This document shows, in pieces, positions 34,686-47,000 of a stretch of 64,000 nt of DNA (within the stretch, counting starts at the first letter, position 1; the number at the start of each line of letters is the position of its first letter). The position numbers and the translations under genes are program-made. Source of the DNA: Auanema rhodensis (lineage: Eukaryota > Nematoda > Chromadorea > Rhabditida > Rhabditidae); NCBI GenBank assembly GCA_964057225.1, contig OZ059897.1, positions 6,324,001 through 6,388,000 on the forward strand. The letters run 5' to 3'. Below the pieces are notes generated by a model that worked only from the letters and a program-made list of their open reading frames with translations, was not told where the DNA came from and did not search any database.

Positions 34686-35227
34686 CTAAAGTGTTTCAGG
34701 AGGGGTTCTAATCACTTCTCGGAAGACGTTCGATCCACTAAGTGCTACCAAAATTGCGATGAGCGCACAGGGTATTGCATATATCAAAGCAGTGAAACTG
34801 AAAAAAACTATGGTGAAGAAGAGCAAAAGAAAAAAAAGCATGAGGATTTGTTATCAGCATCATAAATGAAGGAAAGCAAAGCATAATAACAGCTGACACG
34901 AACCTTTGTTGCACAATACTCAATATCATGAAGAAACCAAGCCAATAAAATGGACGCTCGCGGAATAGACTAGTGGCCAAGATGCCAACCTTCGCGCAAA
35001 TAGACAATATATAGACAAGTTAAGCGAAAATAGTTATGCCTATGATTATAGTACATATATGTATAGAAGAATAGATACTCTGGCGCACTTAGTTAAAATG
35101 AATATAATAGTAAACTTTACAAAGGGTAAAGTACAATACTAATACAGCGTGCACTTATAGCTTAAATACCCGTCAAACCAGACCAAACTAGGAATACTAG
35201 CAAATCAAGAATATCTGAAACGGACAT
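34686..35227 (-). CDS. Small putative membrane protein (5' exon uncertain)
   Basis: A clear two-exon unit joins across an intron in phase: VGILATSLFRERPFYWLGFF and MILSIVQQ, then SFTALIYAIPCALIAILVAL and SGSNVFREVIRTPPETL, with TAG at 34686-34688. It encodes two likely membrane spans and a short polar tail. Upstream, ATG at 35225-35227 opens MSVSDILDLLVFLVWSGLTG, which ends at a gtattt donor in phase 1. That does not match the phase 0 acceptor (gcgaag) of the next exon, so either an exon is missing or another donor is used. I do not recognise the family. It lies right after the HOOK gene on the same strand; a strong ctttcctcag acceptor 26 nt before the ATG may belong to either gene. Confidence 0.45.
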
Positions 35228-35295
35228 TGTAAAAAAATTAAGTCTTCGAACAACTGAGGAAAGACAAGAGGGAAATACAAGGAAAGAATTAGGAG

Positions 35296-38200
35296 TTACC
35301 TGAAGCTTGGAGCGTTCGCAGCCGTTTGCTTAGCTAGCATACTTTGTCCTACAATACCTTCCCGCTGAAGTTGAACTTTCTTTTGACACTAAAACATAAA
35401 GATTAGTCATCTCAAAGTGCAACAATAGTTATACCACAGAATGAAAGCTTGTAGTCATTAAACGACCTTCCTCTTCGTGTTTCGTAAATATTTTTTTGAG
35501 TTCATCTTCTAATGATTTGATTTTCTTCTCTTTAACTTCTAACTCAGATTTAAGTGAATCAAATTCATGTTTTGAATGTCCTCCTTCTTCTACAGAAAAT
35601 AGTTTTTGCTCCTAAACAAACTAGGGACGTGAAAACGGAGCAAATTGAAAACCAACCAAATTTTTGATAATTTGAGTAGCTTTTTTCATCCGGTCACCTA
35701 ATTGAATAATTTCTTTATCCTTTTCTAAAAGTGTATCTAAAAAAATTAATAAAAAAATGAATAGAGGGAAGAACTAGTACTTTCTGTCTTCTTTAAAGCT
35801 TCTGTTGCTTCATTAGCTTGACGTTCTTGCATCTGAATCTTTCCAGCAAGCTTATCATACTCAATGGATCGCTTTTCCAGTTCAACACGAAGCTGATTAA
35901 TATCACCACTGAATTCTCGAGATTCCAAATCTTTTTCAAGGAGTTCGATATTAGCCTACAGATTTCAAAAATATTTTCTACAATCAATATAAAAACTGAC
36001 AGCGAGCTCGATTTTTTTCGCATTAGAGATTTGAATTTCGCTCTCGAGTTCCTTAATTTTTCCTTTTGTTGCTTGCCATTCACGGCGTTCTTCTTCCAAT
36101 TCTTCTAATTCTTTAACTCTCTCACGAAGTCTTGAAATTTCTTTTTCTTGTTCGAGAATTCGGGAACGGTTCCTAAAATCATGAAGTGTAATTTTGCATG
36201 TGAAAACTTAACCAACTCTTCTGCTTCGTTACTAGCAATCGATGTTCCTAAAGCGGTATGAAGACTATCTTCAGCCCTATGTTTTAGTTGTACTGCAAAT
36301 ATGTTTTTCAATTCGATGAATATTCATAAAATACAATAAAGACAACTTTTTGAAAATGAAATCAAATAAGCAACTTACACTCAGTAATTTTATCCTGAAG
36401 TTGTAACTTTTCATGCACATGATCTTCATTTTTTTTATCTGATGCCATTAGTTTGCTTTTAGCTTCACCTAATTCAAATTCCAGCTAAAGTAATAAATAA
36501 ATATTTGGATATGAATAGAGAAAAAATACCTTACTCATACGAATAGTTAGTTTTTCAATGTCTCCTTCCTTTTCTTCTTTCTGAGCTTTGAGTGCGCCAA
36601 TTTGTTGTCGAAGATTCTAAAGAGAAATGATTGATAGGTATAATATCATTAGAAAAAACCTTATTTTTTGATTTTTCATCTTCAAGGGCAACCATATCTT
36701 CCATATACCGTGCACTCTTTTCTCGAAGGACATTTAACTATATAAGGTTTCGTTAAGATCTAGATACGAACAATTCATACAAACTTCATTTTTGTCATTC
36801 AAAGCTTCTTTGTTTCTTTGTTTCAGATTTTCATACTCTCTCATTAACTTTTTGTGTTCAATATCTTTAGCACGTAATTCTTCCATCTAAATAAAAAATA
36901 AATTAAATATTAATAATATCTTTGAACCTCATCCCGCATACGAGTATATTCATCTTCGAACACATGGATTTTATCCACCTAAATTTGTTATACTTGAAAC
37001 ATGTTTTAATATTATTCTAACCTTTTCTCTTAGAAATTCAATTTCAGTTTCTTTTTTTTCTAAATTGCCATTTAGACTTTCTAGTTTTGCTTCCATATCC
37101 ATAGTTCGTTCTTCCAATCTATCTTTCTTTTCCTATTGAGAGGTTTAAATTCCTAAGTAAAACAAGTCTAACCTTCAATTCTTCCTTTTCTTTTTCTAGC
37201 TTATCGATTGATGGTGCACTACTAAGGTGAAGTAATTTCTCGTGAGCTTTCTCTAAATCAGTTTCAAGCCTTGCAGCAGTCGCTTTGAGTTCTTCGTTCT
37301 GAATAACAGAATATGATCAATTTCTCTAAATATACCCAGAAAACTATGCATATGGGGAAACGACGCGAATTACACTAACGTCGAACAGGTTTTATCAATA
37401 AACAATGTATTAGTGATAAAGAGAGCATAGGAAGAGAAAAATTGAAACCCATACCTCTTGAGCGAGTGCATTGACTCTATCCACATCGACTACAGAAGTT
37501 GTGTTTCCAGTCGTCAAGTCTAACTGATTCTGGAATAATCAGGAAATTAAACTCAAAAGTTCATAAAACCATACATTATCATCATCTACTTCAGAAAGGT
37601 CTTTAGAATTATTCGTAAAATTCGTTACAGCTGCCATAGTTAGCTGCTGAACATCTGGCGATTGTTCCATAGCAAGGTTAACAAATTCTAAATATCTTTG
37701 TAAGAATCTGATAAAACTATTAAAACACAAACCCATTTTATTTCTACCCAACAGAGCAGCAGTCATAATCAAATTGAAAACTTTGTTAATTTGTTGAACA
37801 TCTGCTTCTTCACCTTTAACAAATAGGTAATTAAATTGGAATAAAATACAAAACTATACAAAGTAACTGTTCATCAATGATCCAAGTTGAGCTACCAGCA
37901 ACTGTTCTATGAGAGTTAATTTCCAAATATTCTGTTAATTTTTTAAACAGCTATAATACATGTAATTTAAAGAATATAAGTGATTAAAAACTTTTCTTAA
38001 GTTTCCAGCCTTTACGCGCCATGATGACTCAGCATCATAATTAGCAAAAGTATTTACCCATTCCTCAGTGAAATATTCATCATCTCTTAAAAATAGAAAA
38101 TAAGGAATTTTTTGTTTAGCTAATTTTACATTCTATGAAGAATTTCTGAAAAATTGACACAATTTCGTAGAGATTGTAGCTCCATGTCATAGGTTACAGA

Positions 38201-38308
38201 ACATCTCAATGAGCGAACCTAAAAACGATACATTTTTTTAATTTAATAAAGTGAGCTTACCCATGTTAAATAAAGCTCAAATACTTTTTCAGGAATTTCC
38301 TTTTCCAT
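35296..38308 (-). CDS. HOOK-family dynein/cargo adaptor
   Basis: About 18 exons. The N-terminus MEKEIPEKVFELYLTWVRSL and the following FTEEWVNTFANYDAESSWRV, GNLRKLFKKLTEYLEI and NKVFNLIMTAALLGRNKMEF form the calponin-homology-like Hook domain, which binds dynein light intermediate chain. LAMEQSPDVQQLTMAAVTNF corresponds to the helix after it. The rest is near-continuous coiled coil (for example ELKATAARLETDLEKAHEKL). The C-terminus GIVGQSMLAKQTAANAP resembles the Hook GxSFLAxQR end. Known role: linking dynein to endosomes, or to the nuclear envelope as in nematode ZYG-12. A CCDC88/Girdin-type protein was considered, but the C-terminal motif and shorter length favour HOOK. The TAA at 35296-35298 overlaps a good donor (TTCAG|gtaact); splicing a 46-nt intron would instead end the protein at 35238. 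Confidence 0.82.
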
Positions 38309-38513
38309 TCTTATAAACAATAAAGGTTACAACTGAAATTGGAAAGCAGTTAGTATTATCCTATGTCAACAATAATAAGCATAAGTTTTACAATATATTG
38401 ATTGAAATATACAAAAAATATATAATCGAACTAAGATAGTAGATCAAAAACAGCGCGCCCACAAACTAAATTTCTTATATAACAGGCACTTAAATCACCC
38501 AATATATGTAAAA

Positions 38514-39585
38514 ATGCTCTTACTAATATGTTTCTCGATTATCTCTCTAGTAATAAGTGATGATGAATGTGGACTTCATGGAACTAATCGAACTGATGAT
38601 GTTCATACCTACCACTTACCATATAACTTTGTGGTAAGTGAAGTTACGCAGCGAAATAAAAGCTTATTTATATGTAGCTTGAAGAAAATAGATTGATAGG
38701 AGGTGTAATTACTAAGCCTCATAGTTGGCCATGGACTGTTCAATTAATGTACAACGGTGTTCATAGATGTGGCGGAGCTCTAATTGATAATAGGTTTGTG
38801 CTCACGGCTGCTCATTGTTTCGCCCGGAGGTAAGTTTGACATCTATCAAACATAGAAAAAAGTTATTTAGTCGCATACCTTCAATGTACAAAGTAATGCT
38901 TGGTGGACATAAATCAGGAAGTGGAATTGGTCATAATATTACCGATATTATTGTGCACGACCTTTTTAACGTCGCTTGGGCCAACTCTTATGATGTAGCT
39001 ATTCTTCGGTAATCGAAATATTATGGCTATTCCAAATTTTCTAAAAATATTTCAGAATCGATCCTCCAGCTGAGATTACAAATGATGTTCGTAAAATTTG
39101 TTTACCTGTACTGCCCGCCCAGATAAACAGGGTTTGCATTGTTGCCGGTAATTTAATCAGAAATTGCGAAACAAAATAAATAAATATTTCAAAATTAGGT
39201 TGGGGAGTTCTCTCAGAGAACGGAAAAAAGTCAGAAGAACTACGCGAGATCCACGTGCCTATAGTCCCATGGGTTGAATGTAATAACTTGGAGAACTTTA
39301 GAGGTAGAGTTCATCTACCATCAATGATTTGTGCAGGATATAGCCATGGAAGCTTAGACTCATGTCAAGTACGTGCAAGTTTTCTTTCAATTTAACTATG
39401 GTGGTAATCTTAAGGGAGATTCCGGAGGCCCTCTCATGTGTGCTTTTAACGGTAAATGGGAAGTACAAGGGTTAGTAAGCTGGGGAATAGGTTGCGGTAG
39501 ACCAGGACACCCAGGAGTTTATTCATCAGTTTATTCCGTTTTACCTTGGATTCAGTACCAAATGTGGAATCTTCAAAAGGAGTGA
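38514..39585 (+). CDS. Secreted trypsin-like serine protease (S1 family)
   Basis: The signal peptide [15 protein letters not shown] is followed by a short pro-region and the activation junction [17 protein letters not shown]. The catalytic triad is complete: His in [10 protein letters not shown], Asp in SYDVAILR and Ser in GDSGGPLMC. The specificity pocket has Asp six residues before the Ser (DSCQGDSGG) and glycines in [17 protein letters not shown], so it should cut after Arg or Lys. About six exons; the 44-nt intron inside the DSCQ-GDSGG region is phase 0. Odd point: the mature N-terminus would be Leu-Ile-Gly-Gly rather than Ile-Val-Gly-Gly. It is a single catalytic domain without extra modules. 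It is convergent with lrrc57, their stops being 130 bp apart. Confidence 0.92.
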
Positions 39586-39714
39586 AGTGCATGTAAATAT
39601 AAATAATATCTGCTATTAACAGATTTCTAAGCATGCGAATAACATTTTCTCAAATAAACTTTTATTTTATATATATTGCAAATAATAAATTAAGCATAAG
39701 CAAGGAATGATATT

Positions 39715-40734
39715 TTACATTTTGCGTTTAGTAGCAGTGTAGCGTTCCTGGTAATCCTCATAGCCATCGAGACCCTACAAAAAATACTTGATTGAGCTAA
39801 ACAATAAACAAAACCTGAAAGTCGGTGTCTTGAAAGAGGTTTCCAGCATAAGCTATGATAGCTACAGAACTATCTTGTAATATATCCTTGCTAAATTCTT
39901 GTTTTGTAAGGCAATTTTCTTCAACTCGAAGAATTTTCAAGTTAGGACAATTTTTCAAACTACTGGCAGACAAAGTAGATAATCGGTTTTGATTAAGGAT
40001 TAACTCAGCAGCACGGCATGATTCAATCTGCAAATATGAAACAATTATTTCTATTACAATAAGATAAATTAACCTCTTTGGGAACAGCAGTGATTGTATT
40101 ATTCGATATATCAATTAACTCAATACAAAGTAATTGACATAATTCCAATGGAAATGAAGTAAATTTGTTTGAAGATATATTGATATTTTTTAATGATGTA
40201 CAAGCAGGTAATGTAGATGGAAGAGAGACTAGTTTGTTGTTTTGCAAAGATAGAGTTTCCAAATTTTTCAATGATCCGAGTTCATCAGGTAAATATTCTT
40301 AAAATAATCGGAGAACAGTTGAAAATAATAACGATAGTTCAACTACCCAATTGGTTATTGGAGATGTGTAACTGTTTCAATTGAGAAAAATCTCCTATGT
40401 AAGAAGGAATTTCCACAATTTTATTGAAACTTAAATCCAAATTACGGATAATGTCGGAGACCTATAACATGATGATAAGTTCGATACACATGTAGCACAA
40501 CCTGTTGTAGCGCATCAGGCAACTTCTTGATACCAGTATTTTTCAGTTGAAGTATTCTGCTTTTTCTAGCATTTTCAATATGTTTTTGTACAACATTAGA
40601 TGAAGGTCCAGCCTTCAAGCCTTAAATAATTCGATATGAATTTAATATAAAACAAATACAAGAAAATACAAACCTAATCCACCCACAAGTCCTTTTGAGC
40701 CTGATTGACCACCTTTTGAGGATTCATTTCCCAT
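39715..40734 (-). CDS. lrrc57: Leucine-rich repeat protein LRRC57 homologue
   Basis: ATG at 40732-40734 gives MGNESSKGGQSGSKG, a good N-myristoylation signal (Gly2, Ser5/6), suggesting membrane attachment. About seven leucine-rich repeats follow, such as IRNLDLSFNKIVEIPSYIG, LETLSLQNNKLVSLPSTL and IELIDISNNTITAVPKE. The family-specific C-terminus is CPNLKILRVEENCLTKQEFS, then SVAIIAYAGNLFQDTDFQ and YEDYQERYTATKRKM, close to human LRRC57 EGYDKYMERFTATKKKF. About seven exons. The molecular role of LRRC57 is not established. Compared with the human protein there is an extra Gly/Ser-rich insert of about 20 residues after the myristoylation motif. It is divergent from epg5, with 316 bp between the start codons. 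Confidence 0.92.
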
Positions 40735-41050
40735 GAAGTCAGCTTTCTTTAAAAAAAATATTCCATAATTTCTCACTTTAAACTAAGAAAAAATGTATAG
40801 CAATTGAAACAATAAGGATAATTTATCAACTGTGCCCCCGGCATGCTATTGCTCAAAATAAAACTGCATACGCAATGTTACGTGAAAAAACAAAAGAAAT
40901 TCACGTGAAACGTGAAGCACGATTTCATAATTTCTTATTGTTATCGATGTCAGGGTGCTTTTACTAGCAACTTATTTTCCACATTTGTGAATCTTTTAGT
41001 CATTCGTTTCTCTCCAATTCTATTTTAATTTAAGCTTTTTTCTTAGATAA
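40735..41050. promoter_or_regulatory. Shared bidirectional promoter region lrrc57/epg5
   Basis: 316 bp between two divergent start codons. It contains two closely spaced cacgtgaaa elements on opposing sides of a short inverted motif (tcacgtgaaacgtgaa near 40903-40918), with a CACGTG-like core. Both genes must have their upstream control here unless 5' introns exist. Confidence 0.45.
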
Positions 41051-44000
41051 ATGGAAGCTGTGAGGGAGAAGAAACCAAAACCGAAAGTTTCAAGAAGTGA
41101 TGTACAAGCTCCCCCAATACCTTCTAGAAGTGTAGTAGTAAATGGATTAACGCTACCTGCTGTACCTAATCATGCTGTTGGAACCTCTGTTATTCCTGTA
41201 TTGACTTCTGAAGCTGTATCTCAGCCGATTGATGTGTCATCAGGCAATGAGCAAGAGGGTGACAGAATGGACTCCCCTTGTCCCGAAGAGCTGTATGTTT
41301 TAATAAATACTTGTTCTTTTGTTTATTCTGAGGCTTCAGTGAAATTGAAGATGATCGTGTTCTTACTCCTGAGCCTGAGGTTGTGGTTTCTGATGAAACT
41401 AAACAAGAAACATCTGAGTTTGACGTTAATAAGCTAATATTTCCAAAGAGTGACAATATCAAAAAGCTAAAATTAGAGAGAGAAATTCAACACAAGTTAG
41501 CAAAGCATAAAATTTTGAAAAACTGAATATAAGTTTAGTGAATCTATTGTGAACAATGTTATGGAAACTCCTAGTGCACCAGTTCAGTTATCTTATCCTT
41601 CAGTACCCCAACTCTCAGAAAATATAGATACATTCCCTATAGAATCTTATAAATATAAACAGCACACTGTAAGTTCTCATCAATATCACGTCAAAATAAT
41701 GAATCTTCATAGGTGATTGAAAACGCTCCTTTATATCCGGAAATGTCACTTGTACATTTTCCACGCAATGCTCACGGTTTAATGATAGAACAGGAATTAT
41801 TGAGTTATTATTGCAACCCATTGTATGAAACATCAGATGAATTTGTAAATAGTTTCGTTCAGGTGACTATTTAAATATATTGTTTTCATAATATTTGCCT
41901 TGAAGGCTAACGAATTTCCTACGGGTCCCCTTAATTCTTTATTGATTCGTCTAAAAAATGTTGCTGATGAATTAGTTGTTACTGAAATAGCTGATAAGGA
42001 GAATAAATCTTCTCAGTCTACTTCTTTTGCCAACTGTTGGAGTTCTTTTATGGATAGTGGAGAATACAAAGTTTTGTTCCTTTATCATTTTATAAACAAT
42101 TCAATTGATATAGGGTAAATGTGCTGATAATCGAGATGGTTTCGGTCGGGTATCATTTCCTTCCCACACTTTATCAAAAGAAGTTCATGAAGAATTGCAA
42201 AATTTGGTAACAACCAATCGAAATATTTTACTCGAAAAGTCTACAAGTCAAGAAACGGTGTTTCGCTCTCTTGCACTTCAAGTACCAAAGAACTTTCACA
42301 TGGTTAAACAATATTTGATGCGTTTAGATTCAATGGGAAATAATAAGGATCAACAGTGCTTTTATGGAAGAAAGAGGACTGACTGTCCAGTCACATCCGT
42401 GCTGTAAATATTTACATTGAGTGCTCAAATCATATGTTTTTGTTCAGTGATAGAATCAGAACATCCGTCACCGAGACGAACAATACTATTAGGAGCATTA
42501 TCCGATCTCTTTTTTCAATTGAGAAGTCCTCAGTTACCCCAAAGGTTTTCGGATGCTGTCATTTCTTGGATTGTGGAACTTGTAATTTTGGGATGGGCTG
42601 AATAACAGTGACTGATAATGATTTAGACCGTGGTTCTATACATGGCTTGCCTACCAACGGATGCTCTTTTTGTTTTAAATCAGATTTTACGCTTACCCTC
42701 TTCAGTTGGATCATGGGCTGCAGCTTTAGTTCAAACATTTATAGGAATTCAAGTTTGTTTTTATTATAAAAAATATGTAAAGAATATAAATTTAAGTCTT
42801 CTTGTTCCTCAAAAACTAAGGTAGATTATTGTCTAGCTATGTTAACGCACCTCATGAATCCAATCAAGTAAGATATTAAACATTTGGCTTTAGATCATAA
42901 TTTCTTTAGAGCTCGTAATTCTTTTTTGAAACTTATAACTCAATCGGAAAATGAGGATAGTGCATGGACAATGTTGAGTGATGATATAGATGAAGAGGTG
43001 AGGCTCCTTTTTTAGAAATAGCTTATTGAACAACTTCAGGGAGATTTCTCTCTTGTTACAATCAATGAAAGTGATCTCACAGCTCTACTTGAACAATTAC
43101 CCGTACAAGAAATTTATTCGTGTGCTTATTTACACTTTAGTTCAGAGAGTATGTAAAGTTTTTTGTTCTTGTTTTATATCTCTTCAATTTTCAGTAAAAG
43201 ATCGTACGGAACAATTTTTATCCATGCTGGCTTTTCAACTGATATTAATGAAAGTGATAATTTTGTTTCTTTTAATCATCCTTACTTCTTCTATTAAGAT
43301 ATTGGATGATGGATTAACAACATATGCAAATCCTTCATATAAGCAGTTTTGTAAACAGATTGGAATGTCCATCAGGTATGTCGGGGTGTTATTACTTAAG
43401 CGAACCTATATGTAACATTAGGAAAAGCATTCACTGTTTATCTTCCCAATGGGAGATAACACGCAACTTAGTTGGACACCATGAAAGTGAGCAGCTTCAA
43501 CGGGAATTTGATCGGGTTATGATTCTAGTTCTACAATACTTAATTAGTTGTAACAGGTATTATACTGTAAGCGTTGTAAAAAAATGTTTTTTATTCAAGT
43601 TCTGGACTTGGACAGTTTCTTGTGGACTTGCCATATGATGCAGTAACCGAGGATTGTCGTAAACGATGCGAATTTCTTTTAAGAGCTACTTGTAAATTCA
43701 CAATAGAAGATTTATATGATTTTTCGATGCCTGCAATAACTGAGGCTATTAGAAAAGGTTGTTATAGTATTCTCGCCTATCTTAAGTTTGGATTTTGCTT
43801 CTAGGAGGATTAAAGGAACGCACAGAACGGTTGTCAAACGTCGATGCTGTATTCATTATTAACGCCATCTCCACTATCGTATCTTGCTCTATAAATGATC
43901 CGGCACCATTTTTGAAAGAAATAATAGAGGTACCTTTTTATGCTTTCATATTGCTTCAATCTTTGCGTTCAAGGTATGTTTCTGCGATGAAACTGCTAGG

Positions 44001-47000
44001 GAATCCCTGTATAAAGTTGGAGGTGAAGCCATTGCTACCCTCATAAGTAAAAGACCAGGATGTCTCGATGTACTTCTCTCAGTTTTGGATAGGAATATGG
44101 AACATATGGGACAAGTAGCTTTTTTCAAATAATCTGAATAATTACCTGATTTTAGTATGCTATCAACGTACTCTCCTTCGCATCCTTAAACTCGTGCAAA
44201 ATTTCTGAAGGAGTTCTGAGTATATTAGGTAAATGGCTTGTAAATAAGGTATATAAATGCTCTTCATTAATGCGAAACAAACCTTCTGTATTTTTAGAGT
44301 CCTGGTGAATCTGCTAATAGACTAGCTAGGAGAGTCTTATCAGGTTTGTTCTGGGGCTATTCCACAACGAACGTTCTGTGGCTCAATCAGAATATTCATA
44401 CTATCTGTGCAGATATTGTCATGAAGGTTTTATTTAATTTTGATTTATAAACTTATTATCATGTAATAGGCTCACTCTGTTCATTGTGGTAGCTCTAATG
44501 GTATGATTGCAAAGTCAATGAAGCAGATTTCTAAGATGGCAAGTAAAATGGCCGATCACGAACAATTGTTTCTTCAATTCTGTTGGGATTTACTTATAAA
44601 AGTAAAATTGCCTGTGATGGTTTGTAAAAAACATTGGAAGAGAGTAAAACCAATATTTGTAGAACAGCAGTTTTTCGAAGAGCCATCATGACCTCGCCGC
44701 ATATTTCTTGGATTTATCCCAGAATTCCATGACAAGGTACGATTATTCACTTAATTGTGAAGCACAACTTTAAATTTAGTGTAAATGTATTTTTATCTGA
44801 TGGAGTTGGTTTGCTCAATGAACTTATATCCTCTGGTTCATCAACAGCCTCGGTTATTTCCTTAAGTCGAATTCTTTTTGAATATCACCGCGATATCGAT
44901 GAGTTATCCCGAAGCAAAACGTATAATTATTGCTCTAAATTTGATCTTTCATTTGTTTTCTTTTTTTAGTTTTCTTGAAGTCTTTTCTCGTGTTATTCAT
45001 GTTGATCAATGCAGTTATGCTGTTCAATGGCTAACAGGACCATCTTCTGAAGCTACTCCAATTGTTCGCTTAATTTGTTCATCCATTTCTGTATGAATTA
45101 CCTACTTCTACTGATTTTCAATGTTTTTTATTCTAGTTCTACTCTAAACGTGCTAGAAATCTTGGTTCATATTTAAGAGCTTGGGTTGAACTTTTGTGTA
45201 TTCGTGGAGCTGAAGGCTGGAACTCTGATCAAGTAATCAACAGCTAATTGAAAGTTACTAATATCATATTTTCAGGTTGTTCTGCAAATACTCGGAACAA
45301 TTGTGCGAATTGCTTTTGTGGTTGACCCTACTAACTTCTTGGGAATTACGGAACAGCTCCATGCACATTATACTCGAGTCATTATTCCAACTTCTCGAGA
45401 GAAATCCCGAGGAATGTTTGCACTGTTTGCAACTGCTCCAATGTCTGCTCTGTTAATCGAGAATGCATATATGAATGTATCTGTGTTTGCATCATATATG
45501 CTTCTACTTGTGGAAAGTTTATCATTCCCGGAATTCTATCAAGCTATTTGGGATTACCTCTCCAAAAAAGAGAAGAACACAATGGAAAATGCTGTTACTG
45601 TAAGTTTTAACCTGATCAGTTGTTGTGTTAAAAAGCGTCTTTCAGAAAGCTTCCTCGAAATGTACAAACTTCTTATCTCTTCAATACTGTTCAATATATC
45701 GTTGGGCTTTCTTTTTACCTCTATGCAAAGAAAAAGACGTATTACCATTAGCTTTACAACGTATGGCGATTGATACTTATACAATACGACAAAGTAATGG
45801 GTAAATTCAGTTTTTATCATTTTATTATGTAAACTAACCTTTAAGAGCTTCTTGTCAATTTGCTAGAAAGTTGATAGGATGTCCTGGAGCTCAACATATA
45901 ATGGACAGATGCAAACGATTTTTATCTGAGTGCCCTGATGAGAAAGGGTGATCATGAAACGATTAACGCTTGCTAATTATATATTATTTCAGTCTTGTAA
46001 AAGCCATTTCTGGCTGGCTCTTCACATCTTATGAGGTTTCTCGAAAAGGGTTTGACTTTTCTGTCTTCAGCTTAGACTATCTTCTGCAAATGATCTTAGC
46101 TAATGAAACAGTTGGAACTAAAACAGATTCTTTTTTTTTATTATTTACATTCAGAATGTGTGGTCAGATTTTATTGATTTTGAATCAATTGGTCAAGAAG
46201 ATGAAAATGATGTTCGAGTATGTTGTACTTCTCCTATTCAATTCTAGCCAATAATTTTCAGTTATTCTCAGCAACATGTCATTTGCAAGTTCGCGATGAT
46301 CCTTCTTCATCCTCCCCAAAGATAGAAAAATTCAAATTGTATGCACAACAACATCTTTTATTTCTTTCAAACTTCATAGATTTATATTTCAGAACTCCTC
46401 AATCGCATGCTCTTCCATTTAAAACTCTTCCAGCTCATCCTAACTTGATGGCAGCGCCAACAGTCAATTCAAATATGGCTATGAGTTATGATCTAGTGTT
46501 CGGATTGACAGATCCTCATGTATCTTCAATTCACAAACTTGCAGAGTATGTCAAGCTTTTATTTTGGTTTCTATAACAAGTTGTTTTAAAGTACCTTTGG
46601 TGATTTGGGAGATGAATTAGAAATCTTGGATTCGGAGTATATGGACATGATTCTTAATCGATTTAAACAAACAGCAAAAAATATTTCCTTGAATATACGT
46701 TGTTCTAGTACTTGTCCACATCCAATGAATAGACAGATTACGGTTGGTCATAAATAATAAGTTATAACAGTTAGGTTGAATAGGTACATCCGTATGAGTT
46801 AGATCCAGCTGTAGATGTTCAAATTCTTGGAAACCGATCGAAGCGGTATACTATTCGAATAAATCAAAATCATATAACAAACTTCAGGGAAAATACCTAT
46901 ACATCGAAATCAGATCATTTGATTAATCAATCTGCAGTTCAAACAGCATGTCTCGAACAGATCGCCAGGTTTGTGTTTGGGTAATTCCTACTCATCATAT

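Noticed and set aside
39446-39634. Minus-strand open frame over the serine protease
   Set aside because: Antisense shadow of the protease exon.
41190-41462. Minus-strand open frames across epg5
   Set aside because: Antisense shadows of epg5 exons; the plus-strand exons have the homology and splice sites.
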